From Dehalococcoides mccartyi (GTDB lineage: Bacteria; Chloroflexota; Dehalococcoidia; GIF9; DYGU01): DNA of 64,000 nucleotides. This document shows, piece after piece, positions 25,038 through 34,644 of this stretch. Each line of letters begins with the position of its first letter. Within the stretch, counting starts at the first letter, position 1. The position numbers and the translations under genes were made by a program. Where the stretch lies: positions 1 through 64,000 of the forward strand of contig DYGU01000005.1 of the NCBI GenBank assembly GCA_020724525.1. The letters are read 5' to 3'. Below the pieces are notes generated by a model, which made no database searches, had not been told where the DNA came from, and saw nothing but the letters and a program-made list of their open reading frames with translations.

Positions 25038-25614
25038 TATCCTGACACAACACCGCCGTTACCGAAGAATCAAGCCCTCCACTCCTACCCACCACCCCTT
25101 TTTTCCCGACAGCCATTACCTTTTCCCAAATCCACTGGACAATTTTCGGGGGCTAACTCTTCCACTCACTTCCTTCTTCAGAGCAAAGTTCGGCTAAAGT
25201 ATGCTCTTTACTAAACTCAATGGTCAAAGATACCCCAAATTAAATTGCCTAACGTTTTAGCCCCCTTTTACCACCTCTTGCCCAAATAATAGCCATGAGG
25301 CTAAACACAACAGCAGTTTGTCCAGTTTAGTTCTCACTGAGCGCACTTTCTAACGGAAAGTTCAACGGAATACTAAAAACATAGGTCATATTGCTTGCTG
25401 TCTTGGGCCACCCAGAGATTAGCAGCACTTACCAATGTGTTATACCCGTCGATGGAAGTTCGAATCCTGATGGGGGAGCAATTTCGCTTTTTCTGAATCT
25501 GGGTAGATACAAGCTTGCCGAACTTCTTGCAATTTGCAAAAACAGCTCACTTTGTAATACAATTCGTTCCTTTATTAACCTAACATGCTCCGAAATAACC
25601 GAGCAGAGGCTAAT
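25038..25614. other. Intergenic region between recA and the ASST-like gene
   Basis: About 580 bases between divergent genes with no believable coding frame. It must hold the recA promoter on the minus strand, although no clear -35/-10 pair stands out. A GTTCGAATC motif at about 25457 looks like a tRNA T-loop, but the sequence around it cannot be folded into a cloverleaf. Confidence 0.5.
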
Positions 25615-27009
25615 ATGAAGTGGAATTACTTAATTGTGTTCGCTGTAACTCTAATACTTTTAGTTACCTATAGTTGCGCTCAACCCCCAGCAGAAGTGCC
25701 GCCGTCTACCCCCACGCCAACTCCAAAGCCAACACCTCCACCTGCGATAACTGGCCTGGTTGCAGCTAATGCCTATGATGGGAGAGTAAACCTGTGGTGG
25801 GACAAGAGCGCTATTGAAGACTTTGACCATTACAATATATATGTAAACAAAGCAGAGATGGTAGACATCACCGGCATAAAGCCTATCCTTCAAATAAAAG
25901 ACGTTGGCACCCGTGTATATCAAGTAGCTGGACTTGAAATGGGGACTAAGTATTACTTTGCTGTCACTGCCGTGGATAAGAACGGCAACGAGGACAAACG
26001 AGTAGTCAGTGTGAAGGCAATATCTACGCCGATGCCAAGGGGGACATCAGAGCCACACTTACATGTGGATGTCTACCGCTCTGATAGGGCATGGGCTAGC
26101 ACCACGCTATTCGGGGTCAATTACAATCCTGACAGACCCAGAATAATAGAAGTGAACATGTTGGGGGAGACTATTTGGGAATACCTGGTCCCAGAAGATT
26201 TGGGGCGACCTGACAAGCCGCATTTGGGTCTTAATCCAGGATTTGATGTCGAATTGTTGCCGAACAATAACATCTTGTTTGTATCGCCTGGTAAAGGTAT
26301 ATATGAGATTGATCGCAAAGGCAATGTTGTCTGGTCCTACTTGGATAAAAAAGTATCTCATGATGTCGACCGCCTGCCAAGTGGTAATACACTGGTAGTC
26401 TTCGGTGACTACGACCAGATAGATGACGCCCAGGTTAAGGAAATAAATCCAAAAGGAGACCTTGTTTGGGCTTGGTATGCCAAAGACCACTTTTATAAGC
26501 TCCCTTATAAAGACATTTATTGGGATGGCTGGGCCCATACTAATGCCGCCCAGAGACTGCCTAATGGCAACACGCTAATCAGCCCGAGGAATTTCAACCT
26601 CGTGATCGAAGTCGACCCTAAAGGAGCAGTTGTCAGGACTATCGGAGAAGGAATTTTAGGCAACCCACACGATCCAGGAATTCTTCCCAATGGCAACTTA
26701 CTTTCTATGACAACCATGCCAGGTGAAAGTCCACAGGCACCCCCTTTTCGAGCGGTTGAAATTGACCCAAAGACGGGTCAGGTCGTTTGGCAATTCGTAC
26801 CGTCTCGGGGAGTAACACTTCCACCTAACAGGGGTGCTGATAGATTGCCCAATGGTAATACTTTGATTATCGGGGCAACAGCGATAATGGAAGTAACGCC
26901 CCGAGGTGAAATCGTCTGGCAACTCAGGCTAAAAGATGTAACTATAGAGCCAGGGCAAGCCCCAGCAAGGGGTTTCTACACGGCTGAGAGGATTGGCATA
27001 CAGAAATAG
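25615..27009 (+). CDS. Lipoprotein with FN3 domain and arylsulfotransferase-like propeller
   Basis: A 464-residue exported protein. The signal peptide ends at a lipobox-like VTYSC, then a Pro/Thr-rich linker, a fibronectin type III domain (about 50-135, GLVAANAYDGRVNLWWD to SVKAISTP) and a beta-propeller with repeated R-L-P-N-G-N-T-L-I blades, GNPHDPG and AHTNAAQRL, as in the arylsulfotransferase (ASST) family. ASST moves sulfate between phenols. Many such proteins are of unknown activity, and a simple ligand-binding role is equally possible. The start at 25615 has GAGG ahead of it. Confidence 0.78.
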   Translation: MKWNYLIVFAVTLILLVTYSCAQPPAEVPPSTPTPTPKPTPPPAITGLVAANAYDGRVNLWWDKSAIEDFDHYNIYVNKAEMVDITGIKPILQIKDVGTRVYQVAGLEMGTKYYFAVTAVDKNGNEDKRVVSVKAISTPMPRGTSEPHLHVDVYRSDRAWASTTLFGVNYNPDRPRIIEVNMLGETIWEYLVPEDLGRPDKPHLGLNPGFDVELLPNNNILFVSPGKGIYEIDRKGNVVWSYLDKKVSHDVDRLPSGNTLVVFGDYDQIDDAQVKEINPKGDLVWAWYAKDHFYKLPYKDIYWDGWAHTNAAQRLPNGNTLISPRNFNLVIEVDPKGAVVRTIGEGILGNPHDPGILPNGNLLSMTTMPGESPQAPPFRAVEIDPKTGQVVWQFVPSRGVTLPPNRGADRLPNGNTLIIGATAIMEVTPRGEIVWQLRLKDVTIEPGQAPARGFYTAERIGIQK

Positions 27010-27262
27010 GTAATCACCCCCGTGCCTTTGACAGAGCATAATGGAGTTGTTGAACAGAAGTCAGATTGTGCACTTTGTATGTCCTCCCATAAGTGCCGTA
27101 TAGAATGGTATAATCTTAGCGTAACAGGCGCAGATGTCTCTTTTTTCAATGGATTAGCTACCAAAATTTGCTCAAGTAACTACTAAACAAACTCACGATT
27201 TTTTCGTTGTATAATATGGGTACAAGAGCAAAGAGGTAGAGAACTGAATAGGAGGTGAAATA

Positions 27263-28216
27263 ATGAAACTAAAAAATCTTGGGATAACCTTCATTAGCTC
27301 TCTTATGATTATTTCGCTTCTCCTTGGTGGCACTGCCCATGCTCTGGGTGATGAATTACCCAGCCCGGGCATTACGCCTGACAGCCCATTTTACTTTTTT
27401 GATATCTTGGGCAAAAGGCTGGGGTTGCTTTTTGCTTTTGGGGCTGAGGCAAAGATTAAGAAAGCACTTGAATATGCTGAAGAAAGAATAGCTGAAGCCC
27501 AAACAATGGCGGCTCAAAATAAGTCAAAGGGAGTAAAGCGAGCTGCCAGAGGCTACGATCGATTTATGGCTGTAGTCACTGAAAAAGTAGATGAAGCAAG
27601 AAAGGCAGGTATATCGGACAATATTTCGGAAACCGTGGCTTTAGCCACCTCAAAACATCTTTCTATCTTAGAGCGAACAAGTGATACTGTTCCCGAAGAA
27701 GCAAAAGAAGTCATCGCCCAAGCCAAAGAAACGTCGATAAAAGGGCTCGGGGATGCGTTGCGGACTTTGGTTGCAAAAGGTCCACAAAGAGCTACTGAGA
27801 TTAACTTAGCCACCATTAAAGGCAGATTAGATAGAGCCAAAGCAAAAGCAGATGAAAATAACATAGAAGCGATTAAAGACACTATAGATGATGCTGCGAA
27901 GCTATTTAGATTTGGTGAGGAAATCTCCGAAATTGCTCGAGGCATAGGTAAAGACACCACCGTTGAACAGCTAGTTGCCAGAGCTACCTCTGTTCACTTG
28001 GAAGTTCTGTCTATAGTTTACGAAAAGGCACCTGAGCAAGCCAAGCCGGCCGTAGAAAGGGCAATGGCTGCCTCAGTAAGAGGTCATGAAAGGGCAGTCG
28101 AGGCATTAAAGAAAAAGGGGGCTTTAGGTGAAGTTCCGGAGAAAGCTCCCATACCGGAAAGGGTTCCAGGAAAGGTTAAAGAGAGGATACTAACAAACAG
28201 AAGTGCGCTTGAATAA
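27263..28216 (+). CDS. Secreted DUF5667-like protein with two repeated helical domains
   Basis: A 317-residue protein with a signal peptide (about 1-28, cleavage after AHA) followed by PSPGITPDSPFYFFD, the hallmark opening of DUF5667. The rest is helical and highly charged, with two similar halves: ATSKHLSILERTSDTVPEEAKEVI and ATSVHLEVLSIVYEKAPEQAKPAV. Proteins with this domain occur at the surface of many anaerobic and actinobacterial cells. Their role is unknown. An AGGAGGTGA ribosome site lies 5 bases before the ATG, and a TATAAT at 27210-27215 is a candidate -10 box. Confidence 0.75.
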   Translation: MKLKNLGITFISSLMIISLLLGGTAHALGDELPSPGITPDSPFYFFDILGKRLGLLFAFGAEAKIKKALEYAEERIAEAQTMAAQNKSKGVKRAARGYDRFMAVVTEKVDEARKAGISDNISETVALATSKHLSILERTSDTVPEEAKEVIAQAKETSIKGLGDALRTLVAKGPQRATEINLATIKGRLDRAKAKADENNIEAIKDTIDDAAKLFRFGEEISEIARGIGKDTTVEQLVARATSVHLEVLSIVYEKAPEQAKPAVERAMAASVRGHERAVEALKKKGALGEVPEKAPIPERVPGKVKERILTNRSALE

Positions 28217-28333
28217 ACAAGCTTTTGACAGCGCAAAACAGTGCTATTCGCCTGACAACTTTACTACCTTTGAACCTAACAGAACAAGTTGTTGACGAAA
28301 GCTTCGGTTGGGATTATACTTAAACTGAAAGAA

Positions 28334-28570
28334 ATGCCTATTTATGAATATTTTTGCTCCAATTGCAAAGTTAAGTTTGAGCTGCTTCGCCCGATAAGTA
28401 AGGCTGGCGAGGAAGGGGCTTGTCCCCGATGTGGCGGTGCGGCACAGCGAGTTTTCTCCGGGTTTGCTTCCTTCTCTAAAGGGGCTGGAGGGGAAAGCAA
28501 TCCTATAGCTGGCACTGGTAGTGGCTGCTCCAGCTGTTCTGCCACAAGTTGCAGCACCTGCGATATTTGA
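28334..28570 (+). CDS. Second FmdB-family zinc-ribbon protein
   Basis: A 78-residue protein starting MPIYEYFCSNCKVKFE with a second CPRC pair, so the zinc ribbon is complete. The C terminus is rich in Gly, Ser and Cys (SGCSSCSATSCSTCDI), a tail found in many FmdB proteins. A longer frame from 28289 is ignored, because the family always begins at MPIYEY. It ends 15 bases from a convergent membrane-protein gene. Confidence 0.82.
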   Translation: MPIYEYFCSNCKVKFELLRPISKAGEEGACPRCGGAAQRVFSGFASFSKGAGGESNPIAGTGSGCSSCSATSCSTCDI

Positions 28571-28585
28571 ACGCTCTTTTAAGCA

Positions 28586-29272
28586 TCACCGACGGCTAAA
28601 GAATTTTAGCGAGCCAAAAGCCATAATACCCAAGAGCAAAGCCTCTATTAGTGTCGCCCCGAAGATGAACAAAGTGGCATCCTGGAAAAATCCCTCTGGA
28701 AACATCCTGATCAGGTAATGCTGCTCCGGGTCAAGAATCCAGTATTCATTGGGAAAGCTGACTACATGCCACCAATAAAAAAGCGGCCCAAAGGCAAATA
28801 TAGCTCCAAAAGCCAGCGTTACCACAAAGCCGAGAGTAAGAACACCCCCCCACAAAAAACTCTTAGCCAATCCCTGCCACCATCTTTTCCTGCTGCCTAT
28901 CCATAATATCAGAATAGAAACCCCCATCAGAACCAGTAGGCTTATCTGAACGCGATAGCTAAACTGTACCAGGTTCTTTATATCCTTAAGATGAATAATC
29001 TCCCGCTCTGTAAACAGTCCAACTTCTTTCCCTTCCTTCAAGACAATCACCTGGGCGCTAGCTCGTCTTAAATTAAAGTAATCGATTAACTGTTTGGCAG
29101 ATTTTTTCAGTTCGGGAGGAGTTAAGTTAGTGGCTGAACTTATCTGATATTTGTTAAAGCCATACTCATAAAGCCAGAGGCTATTGACTGCCCAGTTGAT
29201 ATTGGTGGCTATGAGGAGGATGGGCAAAGATAATATAAGAAGCCACTGAGCTAAGAGTAAAACAGCTCTCAA
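28586..29272 (-). CDS. Lit-like (DUF1461/TIGR01906) integral membrane protein
   Basis: A 228-residue protein with about four to five membrane helices: residues 5-25, then a long extracytoplasmic part, and helices at about 107-125, 138-162 and 202-222. The pattern RAVLLLAQWLL at the N terminus and HDI/HLKDIKNLV plus FPNEYWILDPEQHYLIRMFPEGFFQDA match the TIGR01906 family. One member, Lit, moves an acyl chain within bacterial lipoproteins to give lyso-form lipids. The lipoprotein gene nearby may be coincidence. The same fold occurs in organisms without that activity. Confidence 0.7.
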   Translation of the reverse strand: MRAVLLLAQWLLILSLPILLIATNINWAVNSLWLYEYGFNKYQISSATNLTPPELKKSAKQLIDYFNLRRASAQVIVLKEGKEVGLFTEREIIHLKDIKNLVQFSYRVQISLLVLMGVSILILWIGSRKRWWQGLAKSFLWGGVLTLGFVVTLAFGAIFAFGPLFYWWHVVSFPNEYWILDPEQHYLIRMFPEGFFQDATLFIFGATLIEALLLGIMAFGSLKFFSRR

Positions 29273-29374
29273 TTTACCTCCTAATAAGTAGAGCTGTGCA
29301 AAACCTTATGCAAAAAGCCTTCAAGCCGAAAAGAAATACTGATTGTTATTAGATGAAGGGATTAAAAATAGGTT

Positions 29375-30238
29375 TCAAAACATCCTCTCTTGCTTCGGTG
29401 CTAACGCTTTTTTGATAGTCTTTCGCGGTTTAGCTATCCCTCGTTGTTTGCGCTCTTGGAAAGTTAATTCAACTTGGTGGAGCTTTAGTTCCTCAAGAAG
29501 GCGTTTTTTCTCGCGCTCCGCATTTAAGAGTCGTTCTAAAGCCTTTTTCGTGTATTCCTCGCTTATCTCTATCCCCAAAAACTCGTGTCCGAGAAGTTTG
29601 GCTGCTACCAGAGTTGTCCCACTACCAGCATAGGGGTCAATGACACAACCCTTCCTCTCATCCATAACTGAATAAATACATCTTGCGGGTAAGGCTAACG
29701 GGAAGGGGTCTGGAACCCAGTTTATCTTATCCTCAGGTCTTATCTGCCAAATAGAAGTCAGTTTGGCGTGTCTCGGCTTTAACTCTTCTCCTATAGGCTC
29801 ATTTTCCTCACCTTTTCTCGGCTTGCAAAGCCAAAAGACTCGCTCATCAACCTGCCAAAATCGCCACCCTCTAATATTGCCAGCAATCTTCCTTTGCCAT
29901 ATTATCTCTTGCCTTATGACCCATTTCGTCTTTGAAACCCAGTGATAAGGGTGTATCAACCATCCCCTGTTCCAGCGAAGCTTATGGTTATAAAAGAACG
30001 ATCCACCAGGCTTGATAATACGGTAAAGCTCATTGAGCACATTTATTTGCTCTTCCTGATACTCAACTTCGTCCTTCCTATCGGAGGCAATGTCATAAAT
30101 TACCTTATCAACAAGCCAGCCTTTATCACGCTCGCCTTTGTTATAGGGAGGTGATGTAACTCCAACATCAACGGAATTGTCAGGTAGAGTCCGTAGTACT
30201 GTTAAAGCATCGCCGATTATTATAGTGTCCTTTTTCAT
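29375..30238 (-). CDS. DNA methyltransferase of a type II restriction-modification system
   Basis: A 287-residue methylase with motif IV TSPPYN near residue 33 and the AdoMet motif I DPYAGSGTT near residue 213. The N-terminal catalytic and C-terminal AdoMet-binding order marks it as a beta-class enzyme. TSPPY is the form seen with N4-cytosine methylation, although N6-adenine enzymes also occur. The C-terminal tail is charged and coiled. It overlaps the upstream nuclease gene by 4 bases. The recognition sequence cannot be read from the protein. Confidence 0.88.
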   Translation of the reverse strand: MKKDTIIIGDALTVLRTLPDNSVDVGVTSPPYNKGERDKGWLVDKVIYDIASDRKDEVEYQEEQINVLNELYRIIKPGGSFFYNHKLRWNRGWLIHPYHWVSKTKWVIRQEIIWQRKIAGNIRGWRFWQVDERVFWLCKPRKGEENEPIGEELKPRHAKLTSIWQIRPEDKINWVPDPFPLALPARCIYSVMDERKGCVIDPYAGSGTTLVAAKLLGHEFLGIEISEEYTKKALERLLNAEREKKRLLEELKLHQVELTFQERKQRGIAKPRKTIKKALAPKQERMF

Positions 30239-30885
30239 TCTCTACCCCGAAGAAAATTGAACAGCTCAGCGGTAAGGAATTGTTTGTAGTTAGACAAATC
30301 AGGGCTTACGTAAATTAGCTTCAGTTCCGGGCAATTCTTGTAATGTCTGAAACAGAATTGAGCACTACGCAGAAATTGCCCGGGTTTGCGCTTGCCTCTT
30401 CGGAAGTATCTTTCAAGTTGTCTGCTTAATCTTTGCCCGAATTCAGGGTATGAGAATGGGAATTCGAGTATGTATATTAGGTGTGCATCTACAAAACCCG
30501 AGACAAGCATTACCACACCGTCCTTTTGGTAGCGGTCTAACCGCTCATATGTAAAGTCACTAAAATTACCCCCGCCATTTAACTTCTTACCAGAGTTGCT
30601 ACGGATATTCACGGGTTTGACTTCACAAGGGTTGCCCGTCGTTGTTATACCATTATAGCCCAATTTCACCCCCAAGAACTGAGGCTTGTAGCCTGTCTGT
30701 AAAAGGGTTATGAGCTCCCTCATGGTTGAGGAATTGACATCGTTGGCGTAGAGAGTAAGAACCTGAGTAAAGTAACGATTTAAAGACTCTTTATCAATCT
30801 CATCAAGCAGAGAGGATAAACGCTCAGGGTCGGTGAAAAGAATGTTTAAAATCTTCTTGAAATCCTCGTCATAGTATTCCAGCAT
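30235..30885 (-). CDS. Type II restriction endonuclease
   Basis: A 216-residue protein directly upstream of, and overlapping, the methyltransferase. The central segment NGITTTGNPCEVKPVNI has the EVK pattern of PD-(D/E)xK nucleases, and the flanking helices fit a small dimeric enzyme. The context, as the first gene of a two-gene operon with a beta-class methylase, is the strongest evidence. The family and cut site are not identified. I would expect recognition of a short palindrome shared with the methylase. Confidence 0.75.
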   Translation of the reverse strand: MLEYYDEDFKKILNILFTDPERLSSLLDEIDKESLNRYFTQVLTLYANDVNSSTMRELITLLQTGYKPQFLGVKLGYNGITTTGNPCEVKPVNIRSNSGKKLNGGGNFSDFTYERLDRYQKDGVVMLVSGFVDAHLIYILEFPFSYPEFGQRLSRQLERYFRRGKRKPGQFLRSAQFCFRHYKNCPELKLIYVSPDLSNYKQFLTAELFNFLRGRE

Positions 30886-30960
30886 TGCGTTGTTATTATA
30901 CCAAAAAGAACGCTACTGTGAACTTCAGACTACCTTTCTAACACATACCCGGAGTTCTTT

Positions 30961-31041
30961 GAAATGACAAGGCTTTGCCTTTGCTGATGTTACCCTTGTC
31001 ATTGCTGAGATTGCTTCGTCACTTCGTTCCTCACAATGACA
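30961..31041. repeat. Short palindromic repeat of the GTCATTG type
   Basis: The inverted pair TGTCATTG (30997-31004) and CAATGACA (31034-31041) encloses GAGATTGCTTCG, ACTTCG and similar words. This is the widely dispersed small-repeat type seen in many bacterial genomes. A further inverted AATGACAAGG lies at 30963, suggesting a nested or doubled copy. A fragment of the same type occurs at 54614-54637, and the same GTCATTGCGAG word lies in the MITE at 8633. It is non-coding and sits upstream of dnaE. Confidence 0.6.
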
Positions 31042-31060
31042 GGAAAGATCAAACAAAATT

Positions 31061-31105
31061 CTCTTGGCTGGCACCAACACAACCCTGCCAAGAGCCTGTT
31101 ATAAT
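31061..31105 (+). promoter_or_regulatory. Putative dnaE promoter with inverted repeat
   Basis: A TATAAT at 31100-31105 lies 26 bases before the dnaE ATG. Upstream, CTCTTGGC (31061-31068) and GCCAAGAG (31087-31094) form a perfect 8-base inverted repeat with an 18-base gap that covers the -35 position. No good -35 hexamer is present, so the repeat may be an activator or repressor site. The dnaE start has no obvious ribosome site. Confidence 0.4.
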
Positions 31106-31130
31106 AGTAACCACCCGAAAAGATTAGCCT

Positions 31131-34100
31131 ATGTTTACTCATCTTCACGTTCATAGTGAGTATAGCCTTCTTGACGGCATGTGTCGAATCCCCCAGCTTA
31201 TTGCCAGAACTAAAGAATTGGGCATGGACAGTCTGGCAATAACTGACCACGGCGCCCTATATGGTATCATCAATTTCTATGTCGCAGCTAAAGAAGCCGG
31301 TATAAAACCCATCATTGGCTGCGAAGTCTATGTAGCCGAAACTACCCGTCACAGTCGGAGCAGCAGCGACAAAAATCCACATCATCTTACCCTCCTGGCT
31401 AAAAACAAACAAGGCTATCAAAACCTGATTCAACTTGTTACCAAGGCTCACCTTGAAGGTTTCTATTATAAGCCAAGGGTAGATAAAGAACTTCTAAGTG
31501 AGCATAATGATGGACTTATTGTCCTTTCCGGTTGTGCTCACGGGAAGTTACCCCGACTCATCCTGGAAGGACGCACTGAAGAGGCTATCTCAGAAGCAAC
31601 ATGGTATAAAGAAACTTTCCCCGATTTTTACCTGGAAGTCCAAAGACACCCCATTCCGGAGCTGGAACAAATTAATCAGGGGCTATTATCCCTGTCAGCT
31701 AAGTTGAATATCCCTGTTGTGGCTACTAACGATGTACATTATGTCGACAAAGAAGAGGCTTCCACCCATGAAATTCTCCTGTGTATCCAGACCAATACTT
31801 CTGTCTACGATGAAAAAAGACTAAAGATGGCTGGAGACTTCTTCTACCTTAAAGGTCCAGCGGAAATGACAACATTATTCGCTAACCTGCCTCAAGCCAT
31901 AGATAACACCACCCATATTGCTGAAATGTGCCAGGTTGATTTTGAATTTAACAAACTCCACTTCCCTCAAGTAGAACTCCCCAGGGGAAAAACTGCCGAC
32001 GAATATCTAACTGAACTCTGCTGGCAAGGGTTAACACAGCGCTACCCCCAGCTATCTCCCGATATAGAACAGCGCCTGACTTACGAACTGGATGTTATTA
32101 AGAAAACAAATTTTGCTCATTATTTCCTTGTCGTCTGGGATATTATTTCTTTTGCTCAAAAGCAGAATATTCTTTTTGGTGTTCGAGGTAGTGCTGCTGC
32201 CAGTCTGGTCCTTTATTGTTTAGGTATCACCGATATTGACCCTTTAGCCCATAAACTGGTCTTCGAGCGCTTCTTAAATGTGGAACGACGTGAATTGCCC
32301 GATATTGACCTTGATTTTCAGGATGACCGCCGCAACGAAATAATTGACTATGTCACCAAAAAATATGGCACTGACCATGTAGCTCAAATTATTACCTTCG
32401 GCACTTTGGGTGCAAGAGCGGCTATTAGAGATGCAGGCAGAGCCTTAGGTATGCCCTACAGTCATGTTGACCGGATTGCCCGTTTAATTCCGGCTGAGTT
32501 AGGCATAACCTTAGACAAAGCTTTAGAAAATAATGAGCAACTCCGCCACACCTACCAGCAGGATGAAGCCGTACACCGCTTAATAAATGTGGCTCGCAAC
32601 CTGGAAGGTATTGCCCGGCACGCCAGTACTCACGCTGCCGGAATTGTCATCTCCAAAGAACCATTGACCCAACACCTACCCCTTCAGCGTGCCAGTAAAG
32701 GTGACCAGGCAACCACTGTTATGACCCAATTCTCTATGGAAGATGTCGCCCGCCTTGGTCTTCTCAAAATGGATTTCCTGGGTTTGGTTAACCTTACCAT
32801 TCTGGCGAAAGCCAAAGAAATTATTGCCCGAAATCGAAACCTTACCATAGACTTATCCCAGCTCCCCATTGATGACACTAAGACTTTTGCCCTTCTTTCC
32901 TCAGGGGAGACAGGAGGAGTCTTCCAGTTAGAAAGTGCTGGGATGCGCCGCTATATAAAGGAGTTAAAGCCAACTACCTTTGGTGACATTTCAGCTATGA
33001 TAGCCCTCTATCGTCCCGGACCAATGGAACACATCCCTACCTTTATTGGCGCCAAGCACGGTATTGAACCCCTCCACTATGCCCACCCCACCCTCAAAGA
33101 AATTCTACAGGAAACCTATGGAGTCATTGTTTATCAGGAGCAGGTACTTCTCATTGTCCAGGCTCTGGCTGGCTACAGTTTAGGCGAGGCTGATATTTTC
33201 CGTAAGGCCATGGGTAAAAAAATTCCCCAGGTAATGAAAAAGGAGAAACAAAGCTTTATTACCAGAGCTTCCAAAAGGGGAGTGCCCACAGAGTTAGCCG
33301 ACCAAATTTTCACCCTCATTGAGCCCTTTGCCGGCTACGCTTTTAACAAAGCTCATAGTGTCAGTTATGCTCTTATCGCTTACCGCACCGCCTATCTGAA
33401 AGCCAATTACCCTGTGGAATATATGACTGCTTTCCTAAATGCCTATGGTCATCAGCCGGATAAAGTCCGCACCGCTATTGCTGAGTGCCGCAGATTAGGT
33501 ATCCCGGTCCTCCCTCCCAATATCAACAAGAGTCAGGCTTATTTCACCATTGAAAAACAAGACAACAAGGACTCGCCAGCTATTCGCTTTGGATTAGTCT
33601 CTATTAAGAATGTGGGGCTGATGGCTATTGAGCCAATCCTCTCGGTTCGTGAACAGAGGGGTCCCTTTAAGTCTATAGAAGATTTCTGTCAGTATGCTGA
33701 CCTACATAGTCTGAATAAGAAAGTCATGGAAAGTCTAATTAAAGCGGGGGCTTTTGATTCCTTAGCTAACCGCGGCGCTCTCCTTCAGGCTGTTGACCGA
33801 ATTCTTGCCCTGGCTCACCAGCAGCAGCGATTGAGGGAAAGCGGGCAAATCAGTATGTTTGATTTTTGGGGACAGAGTGTACCCCTGCCTTTCCCGAACC
33901 TTGATTTAGATGGGACTGACTTGCCCCTCAAGGATAAGTTAGAAGCCGAAAAGGAACTCCTTGGGGTCCGTTTCTCTGAACATCCTTTTGCTTCGGTAGC
34001 CACCGAGGCAGCCTCAGTTGTCACAGCTCTTTGTGGACAGGTCGATGCCACAATGGTCGGGGAGACGGTAGTTCTCGCTGGTATATTAACCTCAGTCCGA

Positions 34101-34616
34101 CGACTATACACTCGCAATAGACAGCCTTTCGTTATCGCCACTCTTGAAGACCTTGACGGTAGTGTCGAAATTACCGTCTGGTCTGAAGTATACAAACGCA
34201 CCCAAGAACTGTGGCAAGTTGGCAATATCCTCCTGATGGAAGGGATAGTTAAACTGAGAGACGAGAGAGTAAGTGTCAACTGCTATAGGGCACGTCCCTA
34301 TCAAGCCGCTGACAGGTCAGTTCAAGTAGAAAAGCCTGTTGTCCATTTTGAACCAACTCAACTCCAGACTCGATGTCGCCTTACAGTTAACTTCAGTCAA
34401 ACCGGTGACGAAGAAACTGATATCACCCGCCTCCATCAAGTCATAGACATCCTTTATAGTTATCCGGGAAAAGATCAGGTGCGTTTGGCTATCACCAGTG
34501 ATGACAAAAAGGTCGACCTCGACCTTCCAACTATAACTGCAGCCTGTTGCCCCGAGTTAGTCCAGCAATTAACTAACATTTTAGGGAGAGAAAAAGTTAT
34601 AATAGAAGAAAATTAG
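31131..34616 (+). CDS. dnaE: DNA polymerase III alpha subunit
   Basis: Replicative polymerase of 1161 residues. It begins with a PHP domain (FTHLHVHSEYSLLDGM and TDHGALYG). Then comes the polymerase core with catalytic aspartates in PDIDLDFQDDR and the GVRGSAAASLVLY palm segment, a helix-hairpin-helix region, and a C-terminal OB fold (VVLAGILTSVRRLYTRNRQPF). The length is normal for the DnaE1 type. It is apparently complete and monocistronic, and is followed by a broken MFS gene. Confidence 0.95.
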   Translation: MFTHLHVHSEYSLLDGMCRIPQLIARTKELGMDSLAITDHGALYGIINFYVAAKEAGIKPIIGCEVYVAETTRHSRSSSDKNPHHLTLLAKNKQGYQNLIQLVTKAHLEGFYYKPRVDKELLSEHNDGLIVLSGCAHGKLPRLILEGRTEEAISEATWYKETFPDFYLEVQRHPIPELEQINQGLLSLSAKLNIPVVATNDVHYVDKEEASTHEILLCIQTNTSVYDEKRLKMAGDFFYLKGPAEMTTLFANLPQAIDNTTHIAEMCQVDFEFNKLHFPQVELPRGKTADEYLTELCWQGLTQRYPQLSPDIEQRLTYELDVIKKTNFAHYFLVVWDIISFAQKQNILFGVRGSAAASLVLYCLGITDIDPLAHKLVFERFLNVERRELPDIDLDFQDDRRNEIIDYVTKKYGTDHVAQIITFGTLGARAAIRDAGRALGMPYSHVDRIARLIPAELGITLDKALENNEQLRHTYQQDEAVHRLINVARNLEGIARHASTHAAGIVISKEPLTQHLPLQRASKGDQATTVMTQFSMEDVARLGLLKMDFLGLVNLTILAKAKEIIARNRNLTIDLSQLPIDDTKTFALLSSGETGGVFQLESAGMRRYIKELKPTTFGDISAMIALYRPGPMEHIPTFIGAKHGIEPLHYAHPTLKEILQETYGVIVYQEQVLLIVQALAGYSLGEADIFRKAMGKKIPQVMKKEKQSFITRASKRGVPTELADQIFTLIEPFAGYAFNKAHSVSYALIAYRTAYLKANYPVEYMTAFLNAYGHQPDKVRTAIAECRRLGIPVLPPNINKSQAYFTIEKQDNKDSPAIRFGLVSIKNVGLMAIEPILSVREQRGPFKSIEDFCQYADLHSLNKKVMESLIKAGAFDSLANRGALLQAVDRILALAHQQQRLRESGQISMFDFWGQSVPLPFPNLDLDGTDLPLKDKLEAEKELLGVRFSEHPFASVATEAASVVTALCGQVDATMVGETVVLAGILTSVRRLYTRNRQPFVIATLEDLDGSVEITVWSEVYKRTQELWQVGNILLMEGIVKLRDERVSVNCYRARPYQAADRSVQVEKPVVHFEPTQLQTRCRLTVNFSQTGDEETDITRLHQVIDILYSYPGKDQVRLAITSDDKKVDLDLPTITAACCPELVQQLTNILGREKVIIEEN

Positions 34617-34644
34617 CCTTGGACCAATATGAGAAGGAGAAGTA

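Noticed and set aside
25430..25480. GTTCGAATC at about 25457 as part of a tRNA or tmRNA
   Set aside because: The bases on both sides cannot form T-, anticodon- and acceptor stems.
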